DNA of 64,000 nucleotides from Crocodylus rhombifer (GCA_038503035.1 JAVSML010025225.1:142801-206800); one strand, 5' to 3'. Positions 10,228 through 23,265 are shown, counted from the stretch's first letter. Notes: a model not told the origin generated them from the sequence alone. Translations and numbers: made by a program.

Positions 10228-10500
10228 CTCACAGATTTCAAAGATTTTATAAACTTTAGGGGCTGGAAGGGACCTAATGAGATCATCAGGTCCAGCGACC
10301 CCAGCAAGAAATACATCCACCTGTTTTTTGAAAGAGCCCAGAGAAGGTGCTTGCACCACCTCTGGGGGGAGTTTGTTCCAGACCCTGGACACGTGCACCA
10401 TAAAGAACCTTTTTCTTATGTCTAGTTTAAATCGGCCTTCCTGGAGTTTATGGCCATTACACCTTGAAACTCTCCTTAGTTTCTGTTTAGCTGCAAGCAA
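10228..10500 (-). mobile_element. CR1 LINE 3' fragment
   Basis: The minus-strand frame from 10500 reads RCNGHKLQEGRFKLDIRKRF and then VWNKLPPEVVQAPSLGSFKK, the C-terminus of CR1 ORF2. It is followed by the 3' UTR (AGGGGCTGGAAGGGACCTAA on the plus strand, 10257 onward) and a degenerate CAAAGATTTTATAAA terminal repeat. It is truncated at 10500 and lies inside the GTTTC-rich unit. Confidence 0.88.
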
Positions 10501-11599
10501 GCCCAGTTTGAAACTTGTAACGTTTGGAAACTTTCAAAATGTTTTGAGTGCTCTCATTTAGTTTCAAAGCTGTTTCAAAGCCTTTCGTTTCATTTTGATT
10601 TTGCTTCACCACGGGAACAGAATTCCACCTGCAGAGTCCAAACTGCCAAACTTATTGAAAAATGTGCTGAACCTTATTTGCTACTTCAATTATATAGTAA
10701 CAACCAGCATCCCATCAGCCTGATATTTGTTTTGCTTCATTGCTTACTACCGCCAACTAATGCTAGCTATATCCTCCCATGAGTGAAATGGCTGAACCTA
10801 GAAGCTAACTGGACATGGAGTGATACATTTCTAATAATGAGACTTATCAAGAGAGCGCATCAGTGACAGGATGTCACCATGATCAAATGTACTCAACAAA
10901 AGTTGTGCAATGGAATGCACAACCAAAAAAACCCTGAACATAGAAAATAAATACATATTGGCTGGGTCATGCAGTAGAAAAGAATAAAAGATTTCTAGTA
11001 GATTCAATTACTATTTTTGCTACAACTTGGTAAATCAGATTGATGTATCTTAGTCACCTAGTACTATTCTGACATGTTAGACCATAATATTTGTACTTGT
11101 ATTTATTCATGATACTAAAACATCTTATATGTATAAACATTTTTAATTCATCATAGGATAAGTACAATTGCACAGGATTCAGTATATGTTTCTCCAGAGT
11201 ATGCCTATTATCAGGTGTTCAAAATAGCTCTTCCTAGATTAAAAAAAAAAAGCAAATAAAAAGGATTATTAAAGTTCAAATACCTTTTTTGAAATTTTTA
11301 ATCTTTCCTTTCCAATAAGGAACCCACTTTAACCAGCTGACAGCAACATCCATCCATCTGTTGTCACCATAACTCAGAGCAGGCCACAATTCTTTCCAAG
11401 AGAACAAATATAACAATCCAGTTAAATTATTAATTTATACCACATGCCCAGCAAGCATCCTGGACTGGACCACCAACTTTCCCATGGCTAATGAGGCTGA
11501 GGCTATCCAAGATGCTATGGATGCAAGGTGCTCTGGCACCATCTCCAGATGATTGAGTGACAGTTTTGGGCCTGCATCACCAGCATCGACTGGTAAGAG
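10501..11599. other. No gene; GTTTC-rich end then AT-rich sequence
   Basis: 10505-10610 repeats the GTTTCAAAG-rich texture seen at 8980-9110. From there to 11599 is AT-rich sequence with no supported gene. A short phrase near 10955 (TYWLGHAVEKNK in one frame) resembles the RWLGHV motif downstream of some LINE reverse transcriptases, but it is too short to call. Confidence 0.35.
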
Positions 11600-12400
11600 G
11601 GGATCATCCTGGACACCTGGGATAATGAACGGTGGCTCCAGAACTTCCACATACAGACCACCTTCATGGACATAGTTGTTCAGGTGGCCTTCACAACACA
11701 TGCCAGGATGTCTGCATGCGGCCACTCCTCACCTTGGAAAAGAAGGTGGCCATTACCATCATGAAGCTAGCCACCCCCAGCAGTTACTGCTGCATCTTCA
11801 ACCAGATAGGTATGGGCAAGACTACAGCTGGAGAGGCCATCTGGGAGGTATGCCTGGTCATCCAGGATGTCCTCACCAATTACTTCATCCACCTCATCAA
11901 CCTGTAGGAGGTGGTCTCCAGGTTTCATCACATAGGCTTCCCCAATTGCAGGGGGGTCATGAACAGCACCCACATCTGCCCAGCACAAGTTGCCCAAGCA
12001 TTCACTGCAGGGCATCAGCAACCACTAGGGTCACTTCAGTAACTTTTTTGCTGCCTGGGCAGGTAGCACTTATGAAGCCCACATCTTCTGCAAATCCCTA
12101 CTCCCCCAGCTGATGGACAGAGGATGCTATGCTCCCTGATTTCATCACTGGGGATAAAACTTATCCCCTCTTGCCTTATGGGGGGCGGGGGGCAGTTGGA
12201 CTGCTGGAAGGAACACTTCAAGTACTGTCTGAGCAGTTGCCACAAAATGATGGAGTAAACCTTTGGCTGCCTCAAGGCACACTGGCCGGGTCTCGGCACA
12301 TGCCTTGAGATGGACAACGAGAACCTGACATGCCATCATTGCTGCATGTGTCCTCCACTTCATCTGCAAGACCAGAGAGGAGGGTTTACCCAAAGTCTGG
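11600..12400 (+). pseudogene. PIF/Harbinger (HARBI1-like) transposase relic
   Basis: This is a plus-strand DDE transposase of the Harbinger superfamily in several broken frames. In order: DNERWLQNFHIQTTFMDIV (about 11620); LEKKVAITIMKLATPSSYCC and NQIGMGKTTAGEAIWEVC (11728-11850); an in-frame TAG at 11905-11907; then GFPNCRGVMNSTHI (about 11935), which corresponds to the first catalytic motif, normally containing DGTHI. Further on come HFSNFFAAWAG (about 12030), ITGDKTYPLLPYGG (about 12145, second Asp retained), and CLSSCHKMME with TFGCLKAHW after a stop (about 12225-12290, catalytic Glu retained). The end is LTCHHCCMCPPLHLQD. The first catalytic Asp has become Asn, and there are at least two stops and several frameshifts. 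Its likely partner gene lies at 14225-14700 on the opposite strand. Confidence 0.85.
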
Positions 12401-14224
12401 GGCAAGGAGATACAGTGTGCAGACTAAGAACATGCTGCACAGGGATGGGAAAGAGGGTGAGCCCTGCTGACGTTGTGGGTCCTGGCCCTACACATCTTCA
12501 GACTGTCTGGATCCATGGGGCCCTGGCCAACTACTGCCTTACCATCGTAGACTGGGAGCCCGCTCTGGATGAGTATGGCAAGAGGGCTTTGAATGCCTGC
12601 CCTTTACCTCGGGCCATGAGCCTCCCACCCTGCATCCTGGGCAACACTGCCCACAACCATTCCCAGCTGCCCAGACACCATCCCCTTTCCCTTCTCAGTC
12701 CCCACTGGGCACACACACCAAGATGCAGGGGAATGTGGCATGAGGAAGACATATGCCTCAGTTTAATAAAATGTTTCAGCAGCCAAACCTTTCATGTGTT
12801 TAATAAAGAAAACCCATTGAACATTGCCCATGGCAGAACTTGATCCATTTACCCAATTGACACAAACCAGCAAACCTTTGGAGGAGGCATGGGAGAGAGG
12901 GTTGAGAAAGGGGTGAAAGAAGCTGGACAGGGCAGTTAGGATGGGGAGGGGAGAAAGGGGTAGGTCACAGGCATGCCGCAGAAGCAGAACACAACAAATC
13001 TTAGCGTGGACGCACGGGGTAGAGGGCTTTTGACCTGGCACCCTACATTCAGGGGTCAGAAGTGAAGAGCAGAGATTTCTCCATGTAGGAGCTGGACAGG
13101 TGTGTGATCGTGGACCCACTGCCCATTTGAGAGAGCTGTGGGACAGGAGGTGGCTGCTTGGCCAGGGGGGGAAAAGACTGGGACGCATCACCCCAGTGTG
13201 CACCATGGACTCCTGGCTCTCCCACATGGGACCTTCAGCCTTTTATCCCCTGCCCCCCAGGGCCCTGTCTCATCCTTCAAGGACTCCAGAACTATGGCCC
13301 TCACCCATGCCTAGAGCTCATGTCATGCAGCCAGATCAAGCCTGGAGAAGCCTATGACCAACAAGTCTGCACCCCTCTCCCGCAGCAGGACACAAGGAGG
13401 GGGACCATGGGAAACTTAAGAGCTCTGCCCCAGGCTCCACAGCTGGCAAGTGGATAAGCTGGGACCAGTGGCCTCTGGAGCCAGATGCAAGTTGGGCCTT
13501 GAAGGGCCCTGATGGCCCTGTCATCAGGTCTCAGGCAGCCTGGTCCCACTCTCTTCACCCACTACCGCTCCCCAGAGTAGGCCCCATGCCTTTATGCCTT
13601 AAAGATGCCTTTATGCCTTCTTGGGCCATGGGCCAGCAGCTCCCACTTGCTCCCACACACATCTCCTGTCCTGGTACTCCCTCACCCCCACCATCTCCCA
13701 GTCAGGGCAAGTTGTGGAGTGTCCCTCCCCAGCTTCCATCCGGGTGTCTCCACCCTAGGAACCCCATTCCTGTTGCCCCAGGGAAAAGTCCCTGGAGTGA
13801 GGCTCACTATACCGGGCAGCTGGGTGGCAGCCTGCCCCAGCACTCCTGCCCAGGACAGCTATGGGCTCTCCATGAGAGGCAGCACTAGTGCTAGTCAGGA
13901 GTGTTATACATGGACCCCAAGCAGACCAGGATCCTGTGCATAAACTTCCTGTCCTACTGCTGTGACTCTCTCAGTTCCACAGCAGCGCGTGTTGTCTCTT
14001 CCAGACAACAGGTGGCCATCTGGAGCCCCCATTCACATGCCTCAGCACCCGGTTCCTGCACTACAATAGCCCATTTCTGTGCCCTGGCAGCCTGGGTGTA
14101 AGCATCCCCCAGACTGACTATTTCCCCCTGCACATCTCAAGTCATTCCACATGCCAGTTATGAGGCCTCATTGTGTTGATACCTCCTCTAGAGGGGTTCC
14201 TGCCAGCAACTCCTCTCATCCCTC
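12401..14224. other. Interior of the Harbinger relic, no further gene recognised
   Basis: AATAAA motifs at about 12765 and 12800 lie downstream of the transposase relic and could be its poly(A) signals. The rest is GC-rich with Pro/Ser-rich incidental frames on both strands. Given its position between the transposase and the Myb/SANT-like relic, it is probably the inter-ORF part of the same transposon. Confidence 0.4.
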
Positions 14225-14369
14225 TGTGTTGCCAAAGGTGTGTGGTGTGTTCTCAGCCCTGTCCTTGGAGAAGAAGCAGGACAGCACTTCATAAAAGGGC
14301 ATGGTCTGGCCTCTGGCCCCTGGACCTCTTTTTGGCATCAAGCACATGATGATACTGACTTCTTGTCAC
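14225..14369 (-). pseudogene. Myb/SANT-like partner gene of Harbinger, C-terminal piece
   Basis: On the minus strand, TMPFYEVLSCFF (about 14310-14275) has the form of the CRFYDELHAILG-type block that follows the Myb/SANT-like domain in Harbinger second proteins. It is separated from the domain itself (14505-14700) by a 130-base CR1 tail. Frames are broken. The assignment of this short piece rests mainly on its position. Confidence 0.5.
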
Positions 14370-14499
14370 AAGAAGAGGCTTGATGTCTACCTGGCTGGAC
14401 TCATTTGAGTCATTTTTCTCCCGCCCAGGCAGGGGGGTCGGACTTGAAGATCTACAAGGTCCCTTCTGACCCTACTTCTATGATTCTGTGATTCTATGA
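14370..14499 (+). mobile_element. CR1 3' tail inserted in the Harbinger partner gene
   Basis: Only the last coding codons (AGAAGAGGCTTGATGTCTAC), the 3' UTR with GGTCGGACTTGAAGATCTAC, and the TGATTCTG/TGATTCTA terminal repeats remain. It is closely similar to the tail of the CR1 at 790-1637. Its two ends abut the two halves of the Myb/SANT-like relic, so this insertion postdates the Harbinger transposon. Confidence 0.92.
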
Positions 14500-14700
14500 C
14501 TTTGGTCTTTGCATGGAGCTGAGACCAGTCCCTGTCACAGCTCTGTGCCTGCATCTGCTCGGCAATGCACTTGAAGACATCCCTGTTGCAGTGCCCTTTC
14601 TGGAGCTGGCACTGGATCTCTGCCTTGCCCCAGATGGTGTTGCAATCCCTCGTTTCCCCATATTCCCAGCTGTGTGCTGAGGTTTGGCCAATGAAAGAGG
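14500..14700 (-). pseudogene. Myb/SANT-like domain relic (Harbinger second protein)
   Basis: The minus-strand reading from about 14680 gives NTIWGKAEIQCQLQ, then HCNRDVFKCIAEQM and DRDWSQLHAKTKV. This matches the typical layout of the vertebrate Myb/SANT-like DNA-binding domain found as the second protein of PIF/Harbinger transposons: an IWGEAEIQ-type first helix, an N-x-DVY..I...M second helix, and RDWQQCRVKVK in the third. That protein normally assists the transposase by binding DNA and aiding nuclear import. Orientation is convergent with the transposase relic at 11600-12400. The gene is cut at 14499 by a CR1 tail. Confidence 0.75.
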
Positions 14701-15880
14701 ATGCGGAGGGATCATTTATGGTCTACAGTGGTGCCTGTGGAATCTCGGTGTCTGTGAGTGGGTAAGCATCTGGATGCAAAAGGGTGGCAGAAAGGCTGGA
14801 AGTGTGGATGGCTGGAAGAAGTGGAGGATGTGCAAAGGTGCAGGTCCTGGTATGTGCCTCTCCCTCTCACTTCAGCTGGGTGTGACCCCTGGTCCAGAGT
14901 AACTGGGGGTCCATGGGTCAGCTATCTCCACAACCATCAAATTTCCAGGACCTTAGAGCATACAGCATGTGATTATGACAAATGCCATTTTTGCCCTGGG
15001 CTGGAAATGTCCACTGTATTGTATCTGCTACGGAGGGGGAGCTGGCTATACCAGACCTGGTCCTGAAGTTTCCAGGGGCATCTTCCTGCTTACCCTGGCA
15101 TGGATGCTGAGCTCCCACTTCTCCCCACTGTGCCCTATTACTCTGAGACCCTGTAGCTGTAGACCAAAGAAGCCTTATGCCATGGCAGGTACCCATGAAC
15201 CAGATACCTGCCCACAGTGCCCAAGCCATGGAGGCCACAGGGTTGCCTTTGTGTAGGTCCAGTGCCAATGTTCTGCCTCCTGTCACCCTGATCCAGCAGA
15301 GGCAAGCCACCTCCACTAGCTTCTACTTGGGGGCGGGGTGGAGGCAGGGGAAGCCATGACGAAGTCTAGGTGGAAGGGCGCCTAGCCCTGGTGCTGCCCG
15401 GGAAGGTATGCAGGTGCCAGGATTGGGCTACCATGGGGTTGTGCCCATACACATGGCCCTGGGGCTACCTGGGAGGGTGTGCTGGTGCCAGGGCCAGGCT
15501 CCCATGGGGCTGTGCTTGCTTGCAGGGACTTCTCCCAAGCTCTGCATCAGGTCTGTGGGGTGATTTGTAATGGGGTGGGGCACAGCCAGAGTATGCAGAT
15601 GCCTCAGTGCTGGGGCTGGTTCAGGGACACAGACCCACTTCCTCCTCATCTACCCACCCCAAGCTTAGCTGTAGCTCAGCTGACTGGAGGGAGAACATGG
15701 AGCTGGGGACAGGTTTTGCTGATTCTTGTCAGTGACAGCCTAGGGAGTGGGGGCAGCCTGGTACTTGGGCAGAGCAGATGAGCTCTGGTGAAGGCCAGAG
15801 CACTGCCCTGCCGGGGGGCAGGGGGCAGTGAGCAGGGTGCCACAAAACCTCTTGGGATGCCGGTAGAATGTGACCTACCT
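14701..15880. other. GC-rich flank, possibly the remainder of the Harbinger relic
   Basis: GC-rich sequence resembling the composition of 12.8-14.2 kb. It contains no gene I recognise. The composition drops sharply near 15880-15900, which may mark one end of the old transposon. I could not identify terminal inverted repeats. Confidence 0.35.
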
Positions 15881-18800
15881 TGAGTCACAATGGGATCTGG
15901 TACAGACATTCAATAAAGTGCTCTAACCTAAAGCACTTTAGTCTGATGCCACTTCCATCTAGGGTTAAATTAGAGTGGGATCTGTTATTTTTAAAGCCCT
16001 TTATGTGCCATGAACTTCTGTTCGCTTATGGCTGGAGAGCACATTCTGCATGCTTATTATGGGGTAAGTGTAATGTCTGTAGTAGCCTCTATCCATCCTT
16101 CTGCATGGCAGTGATTGTGAGGTAAATTTAGGGCACATAGCTTATTTTATGGCTCCAGTCTTTACTTACCACAGTACTGAACAGAATATGTAACCACTTG
16201 ATAGAAAATATATATGCAAAAGACCTACTGGAGCCTTTATTAGAAGGGTATTCATTTTCTTGCTTTAATGTGTGAGTGTGTGGAAAGTTGGATTTATTGT
16301 CCTTTTTGATTCTGAAAAAAATGTTAGACTTTGATTCTTATACTTCTTTTCATCATCTTTTAGCTTAAACAGCTTCTGGAAAGAAAAAAAAGAGACAGGA
16401 TAGCACAGAATGCACAAAGGGAAGATCTCAATAAGAAGCACCACTGGCTGTTCTCTAAGCAGTTTCCAAGCAACTTTTAATGGAAGGTCAGGCACAAGCA
16501 AGATAAAGGGAGGAGAAAACCAGACATTATTTCATACAATAAAGTGACTGAGAATGCTGCCAGTTACAGGGGAAATAGATTGGCCAGCCTGAGCACTTAC
16601 TTACGTTTTTCTGTGAATACAAATTAAAAGTCCTGTATAAAGGGCACTATCAAATTTGAGCGGGAGTGTTAATTCCAGCAATAGGTTTGCATTTCAACAC
16701 AGAGAGGCTTTTACTAAATATGAGATGATGACCTCCCAGACTAGTAGTCATCCTGTTACACTTCTATCCCAAGATTTCAAAGCGCTTTCCAACATTAACA
16801 AATCCATCTCCTCCTAATTTCTTGTGTAGTTTGCCTTTTTGATGTGGTGGCAGTCACTTGCAGGTATTCATCCAAGCAACTGCTTACACAGAAAAGCAAA
16901 GTATTTAATAATTGAGTGGTTTAGTTATTTAGCATGTGAAAATGAGAAAGAAATCGTTTCATACAGTAGCATAATATGTAGGGCCAAAAATGGCCATTGC
17001 CTCATCTGACAGCTAGCCATGTTACTGCTGATAGCAGCATGGCAGCTTCTGGTCTAATTAGGGGTAAAGTCCTTACAACATACTACTTTTTTTTTTTTTT
17101 GCTTTGTTTGATACTACATACCCGATTTCTCCGTCTTTGACAAAGCCATTACTGTCTGATTGTAATTCTCATTGTCACCATCTAAGCAGCTTGCAGCTGA
17201 AAGGTCACCAAAGACATTCATTCCAAGAGAGAGCAACATCTCAGATCAATTTCCAGTCTGTTGAAGTTCTGCAAAGCAGCAACAGGGAGTTCTCTGCATG
17301 TCTTTACATAGCACTAATCCTTGTACTTGTCCTCAGGATAGGAGTCAAGGTTAGAACTATCAGTGCCACAGAGGCTATTTCAAGGTGAGAAATGCCCCAT
17401 CTCCTAACCATTTTATTTTATTTTGGGGATAGATCTATTTTTGCCTACTCCACCTTCTGTCATTGTCCTCCCAGTTGACTTAAGTCTATCTGGAATTTCT
17501 CATACTCCTACTTGGCTTTTACTACCTTAAATATTATTGTATAGTTGGCAAATCTCACCAGTTCACTGTCAAAATCGTTTAGGAATCAGAAGTAAACCTT
17601 TCTTGAGCCCACAAATAGCCTTTTCTGTTATTTACAAAGGGCTTTGTTCTTTTTTCCATGAAAACATCACCAACGGGATTTAAATCTTCTTTGGGGGTGG
17701 TTCCCTAAAGTTTCCCTTCCCGCTTCATAGAAAATCTATTTTGATATGTACCCACTTCAGGGAATAGGTAAAGATCTAAGGTTTTCTCCTGTGTGACTAA
17801 TTGGAATTACAGCTGTGATTTTGAGATGAATTGGAGGCAGGTTCTTAAAAACCAGGGATCATTTTGTTTTGTTTCAGTGGAAGGTAAATTGACTAACTTG
17901 TATGAAATTTTGAAAGCATGGAAAGCTGTGCCTAAATTGTCTGAAATTTGTTTCTACCTTTATGGTTGATTTTGATAGTGTATTAGATCAGATTCACTTG
18001 AGGGTCTGAGTCAGACCCTGACTGAGAAAATCTATCCTGTGGAAAGTGTCCACTTTTACTGGGGAGACCCCAGACTGATACTGACCCCCTCAGCCCAGCC
18101 TAGTGCTTTCTATATAACTCCCCAAGGCAATAAAACTCCTGTTAACCGGGGATAAGATCCACAAATCTCCACTAGAATGCAATGTGTCAAACCAGTAACA
18201 ACATAATTTCCCCTCATTCTCCCACTTGCGATGAGTCTGTGTTTCTACTTCACTGATAGGTAGAAGGAAGCATCCTTAGATGGAGTGTGAGAGAGAAACC
18301 CAGACACCATGGAGAGGTATCGGAGGCTGCAACATCAGGCAAAGGAAAAAAGGTAGCAGAGATATGAAAATAGTTTCTCATGCCAAAAACTGAGCAAGAA
18401 AGCAACAGATTTTCCATCCATTCACAAACTTAAAAAAGCTTTGTAGTTATGCATGAGTAACTGTGTCCAAGACCTATTCCCGAAAGAATTCATACAGAAA
18501 CCAGGTAAGCCCTTTTTTAAATATAATTAAATATTTAATGAAACCTTGTTCAATAAAATGGCAAGATTTCATTTAGATGCTTGTTCTAAAGTTTGAGATC
18601 TGGCATATTTATTATCAGAAGCTGGACAGTTCTTTCTCCAGGCCTCCAAATACTTCTGCACTTCAGCATTTTTCTTGCCATCTCATTCTCTACCTTTTGT
18701 CACTTTCCTTTCCATCAAAATTATTCAAGGTTCAGTCAAGCTGCTAGCTTCTCTCTCTGGTTCTCTGCACCCATATATTTTCTGTAATATGAATTCTAGC

Positions 18801-19999
18801 TCTGTAATGACAGAAGCTGGTGCATTGTTTGCTATGTATTTCACTGGCATATTTGTGCAAGCACCACATTCCCACACAACTCAGTGGGTGCTAGCCCATG
18901 TATTAATAATAATTATTATTACTGTTCACTGCCCTTATCTGCTTGCTTATGGGGACTAGCTGTCTCCTGGTCCCTATCACTAGTGCATCTTCAGTACATC
19001 CTTACCCATAAATAAGATCCTGTGTATGCCATGTGCTTGGCTAAGACCAAATATGCCGTCATTTGAAATGTATTTGGTTTAAGCTTATTTTCACTGATTT
19101 GATTGCAGAACAAATGACTCTTCTCATGATGGCTTGGAGTATTTTATGCATTTTGAATGGCTTTTGTGTTATCAGAGTTTGGTGGTATACCATACGACAC
19201 TCCTCTGCCACATGATACATGATCACTTAAGAACCTACCTCTCTCTTTCCCCTTCCACCAGTACTGAATAGGCTTTGTTACTCTTTGGCACTCTCATTCT
19301 AGGAGAGATAACGGAGTTCTGTCTGGTACTGCTGACTTATGCCCTAGTAAGACCATTTTTTGCCTTTTGTAATGCAGTGAGATGCTTCCATCTCTGCACT
19401 TCACCCACTTAAACATCTGGAATGCATAACTGAACCTGCATTTTTATTGCAAAGAATGTCTTTCACAAGCTGTCAGAATTTGGCAGATAAAATTTGAGGA
19501 GGTCAGTATTTAAAATTAGTCCATGTAGGTTACAGACATCTCTGCACCTGCATGTATTTTTAGACACGGTATAGAGTTACTCCAATCAAGTCAATACTAA
19601 AGGAACCAATATTAATTGTTGTACACATATCAATACTGGTTTATCAAAAAACATTGTATATATTTCTTCATCAAGTTGTATTTTTGGCTCTTATGTTTTA
19701 ATAATCACATAGATTCATTCTTTTCCAAGCTAAATGGAACCTGGAAATCATGCTGGTTAAGCCAGTGAAAGTCCTATCTGCCTTGTGAAACAGACTGCAT
19801 CCCCTATGCCTTTATTATTTGGCTTGTACAAGGTCCTTTGAACTCCAAATTTAGGTATCCCTCCTAATTAATGATCATTTCATACTGTTTTCAAAAGCCA
19901 TTCGATTTTGATTAGCTAACAAATAAAGATGGCTTCATTTTCTCCTCTGGGCACATATTTGCCTGTCTCCTTAGCAGTTAATTGAGTAGGTGAATAATA
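15881..19999. other. No gene or clear repeat recognised
   Basis: AT-rich sequence with a poly(T) run at about 17089-17100 and an AATAATAATTATTATT-type simple stretch near 18905. Open frames are short and without recognisable domains. I see no exon-like splice structure that I could defend. Confidence 0.45.
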
Positions 20000-20399
20000 N
20001 NNNNNNNNNNNNNNNNNNNNNNNNNNNNNNNNNNNNNNNNNNNNNNNNNNNNNNNNNNNNNNNNNNNNNNNNNNNNNNNNNNNNNNNNNNNNNNNNNNNN
20101 NNNNNNNNNNNNNNNNNNNNNNNNNNNNNNNNNNNNNNNNNNNNNNNNNNNNNNNNNNNNNNNNNNNNNNNNNNNNNNNNNNNNNNNNNNNNNNNNNNNN
20201 NNNNNNNNNNNNNNNNNNNNNNNNNNNNNNNNNNNNNNNNNNNNNNNNNNNNNNNNNNNNNNNNNNNNNNNNNNNNNNNNNNNNNNNNNNNNNNNNNNNN
20301 NNNNNNNNNNNNNNNNNNNNNNNNNNNNNNNNNNNNNNNNNNNNNNNNNNNNNNNNNNNNNNNNNNNNNNNNNNNNNNNNNNNNNNNNNNNNNNNNNNN
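20000..20399. other. Assembly gap (400 N)
   Basis: Exactly 400 unresolved bases. Translations across it are meaningless. Confidence 1.
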
Positions 20400-23265
20400 G
20401 GTGCTCGCACTAACAGGCAGCACAGGGCGGGTGATGCCTGCTTGGTCACCGAGAGAACTTCACTGGCGTTAAGCAACACTTGACAATTTGATCCAAAAAG
20501 AAGGAAAGAATCTACATGAATGTGTCCTGTTACATCCAGCCCCAATATTTCCTGTGCAGCTGGTGCCCTGAAAGCAGTTTGTACAGCTTTTCTTTACAAT
20601 GAATACTTCAGTGTTCACCCCCTCCCCACCACCTCTTGTTGATCAAGTTTTACAATAGGGCAAGAGACAATAGGTCCTATTTTAATCTTCATTCAGCGGT
20701 CCAATTTTTGCCCTGGGTTACACCCAGTTCATTTGAAGCTAGTGTCATTGCTGCAGCAAAACTAAGAGCAGAATTCATCATAGCATCTCCATATCCTGAT
20801 TTTTATTTGTTGTTATCTGTAGAGCGTAACCTATTTCAATGCAGCATCAAAGATGTTATTACCAGTTGTGTGCAGGTTTTGTCCTTTTATATTTATTGCT
20901 TAATACAAAAATGCTACATTAAAACAGTGCTAGGGTTGTCAAATGAAGCACTTCAAAGTCAGAAAGCAGCAGTTATGGGTCCATGTGCAGCCTTAACCCT
21001 ACCCCATTGTGCATACATATATTATGAACTACTAGGCAATCAGAAGATAAAATAGTTCTTGAACAATATCATACACATTCAAAAATATGCAGGCTTGTAC
21101 CATCTTGCAATAATGACAGATCATGCATATAGGATAATCAGGAGGAGCTGCCAACAGTTTATTCTCATGATCTGAGAAACAGTAGTATAGCTCTTCTACA
21201 TCTTTAGAAATAAGTATATTGTGTATTACGATTATACATGATACAATAGATTTGTTAAATATCATTATGCTTATCCAATAATTCAGAATTCTTTTTAATG
21301 CACATACATATGCCTCGTAAGTCACACAATACAAAAAGTATAAAAGTATAAAACTAGATAAAATGAACACATAAGGGCTATTTAACCCAGTCAAATCATA
21401 ATAGGCATTTGAACATGAAGGATCATGGAAATTTTGTTCAAATCTAGTTCAAATAATCAGGGAAGAGCTGCAGGAAATTTCTGTAATGAAAGCAGGCAAG
21501 CCTGATCTCTGGTTTGTACTAATTCTAAGACAAACTGGACATATTTCAAGTGAATATGGGCTGGATTTTGGTTTCAGGTAAAAATTGTTTCAGTGGAAGT
21601 GATGGGGGAAGCTTTTGGTTTTGCCTAGGTCTCATTTAAACCCAAAAATCAAAGGGAAATTGAAGAGATAAGACCTTACACAAGTTGAAACAGAAGAAAA
21701 GATTCATAGAAAAGTCACTAAGAGGTATGGAGCTCTTCATGGGTTCTATTCTTATCACTTATCTACTGTTAAACTAAAATTTGAACCTGTGTTGTTGGAT
21801 ATGAAAGTCTTATGCATTAACCTCAAGAAAAGTTTGATTTTTCTTTGCTAGGCTGTTTTTATTCTGAAAAATTTCAAAGGAGTGATACATGTTAGAGGGA
21901 AAGAAAAACACATGCTTCACCTTGACTTTATGTTAGGAAATAAACTAATACAAAATTATAACACATCTTTACAAAAATAACTTAATAAAAAATAAGTGAC
22001 AAAAATACAAGTTGATAAGGAAGTATATATATATTTTTTTTAATAAACCAGCATTGATATATGGACAAAAATTAATATTGGTTACTCATGTACTGACTTT
22101 ATTGGGCAATTCTGGATATACAACAGTGATGTAACTGAGATAATTACATGTTTGCAGTTTTTGACAAATTCTGGTTTTATGCTGTGCCCATCTTGTTAGA
22201 CATATTTAGCAATCTACCTACAATCATCTGATGTAAAGTTTCAATATTTTGTTATTTTGGAGTAGTTAAAAATTGGCCTATGGAAACAACAAAGTAATAC
22301 TAACTAGTAGACTAATTTTTCCTTCATTTTTATAGTGTCCAACTTCCCAACTGTGCACAAACAAGAATGAAATGTGTTTTATAATGAAGTAATTGGGAAT
22401 ACAGAGTGTTTAACACTTTCACAGCTACACAGGATCTGGTCCTTCATTATTTTGTAGTTAGGAAATCTAGGTGTAGAGACAGGGAATATGTGTGTTTTAA
22501 GGGTAGATGCATAAGCTAAAGGAAGGGGCAATTCACCTGCATGTACTACACAGTTGAGTTCCTTTTCCTTTGGCATGTATTAAGACAGAGTAAACAGAGC
22601 TATCTACATAAAGGGCTGGATATAATCAAACTGACATCAAAAGGTGTCAAATTTTCACCCAGCATGTTTAAAGCAGCTCCCAAGCCTTTAAAGGAAAGAA
22701 AGATGTCTTTAGCATTGGCTCCAGGCAAGGTACAGCTGCCAAAGCATTTGAACCTGGGGACTTAACATCATTTACAAGTTAACATGCAGGATTTGTAGTC
22801 ATTCAGTGGTCAAAGAAAAAAATTAAGAAACTTTTTTCCTGTTTTTTGAACAGTATTAGAAAAGGTCTAGGCTTTTTTCAAGGAAGGTAAAACAGTGGAA
22901 GATTTACTAGAGCTGGTGAGACCTATGTACCTCTGAAACATAATATTAGTAAGTCCATTTTATTGCATTTTAGTTTAATGGATTTTTACTGCAGTAGTTC
23001 AGTTATCTAAAAATACTACAATGCAGGGATTTAAGACTTAACCCCCAGCTTGCATTATCCCCCAGTGATTCTCTATGTCTGTAGGATGTGGCAGTATTGA
23101 CTCAAAGCCATATCCAGGCTCTTTCACAAAAAAAGAGGTCACTACAATGTGGAGCATCTAAAGATTGGGAGTAGCTATGCAGCAATATATGTATATGGTG
23201 GTAATATACTAAGTACCACCTGGAACAGAGTATTTTAAAATTAAAATATACTTCAAAGCCAAAAG
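20400..23265. other. No gene or clear repeat recognised
   Basis: AT-rich sequence. The longest frames (20636-21055 +, 21032-21394 -) show no domain, and their composition is that of random AT-rich translation. Confidence 0.45.

Noticed and set aside
10940..10990. Possible continuation of the old LINE relic (WLGHAV-like phrase)
   Set aside because: Only a few residues match, with no supporting flanking motif.
12763..13943. Several 100-150-residue frames
   Set aside because: Pro/Ser-rich frames on both strands within the Harbinger relic; no recognisable motif.
19916..20545. Long frames across the N block
   Set aside because: They consist of translated Ns from the 400-base gap.
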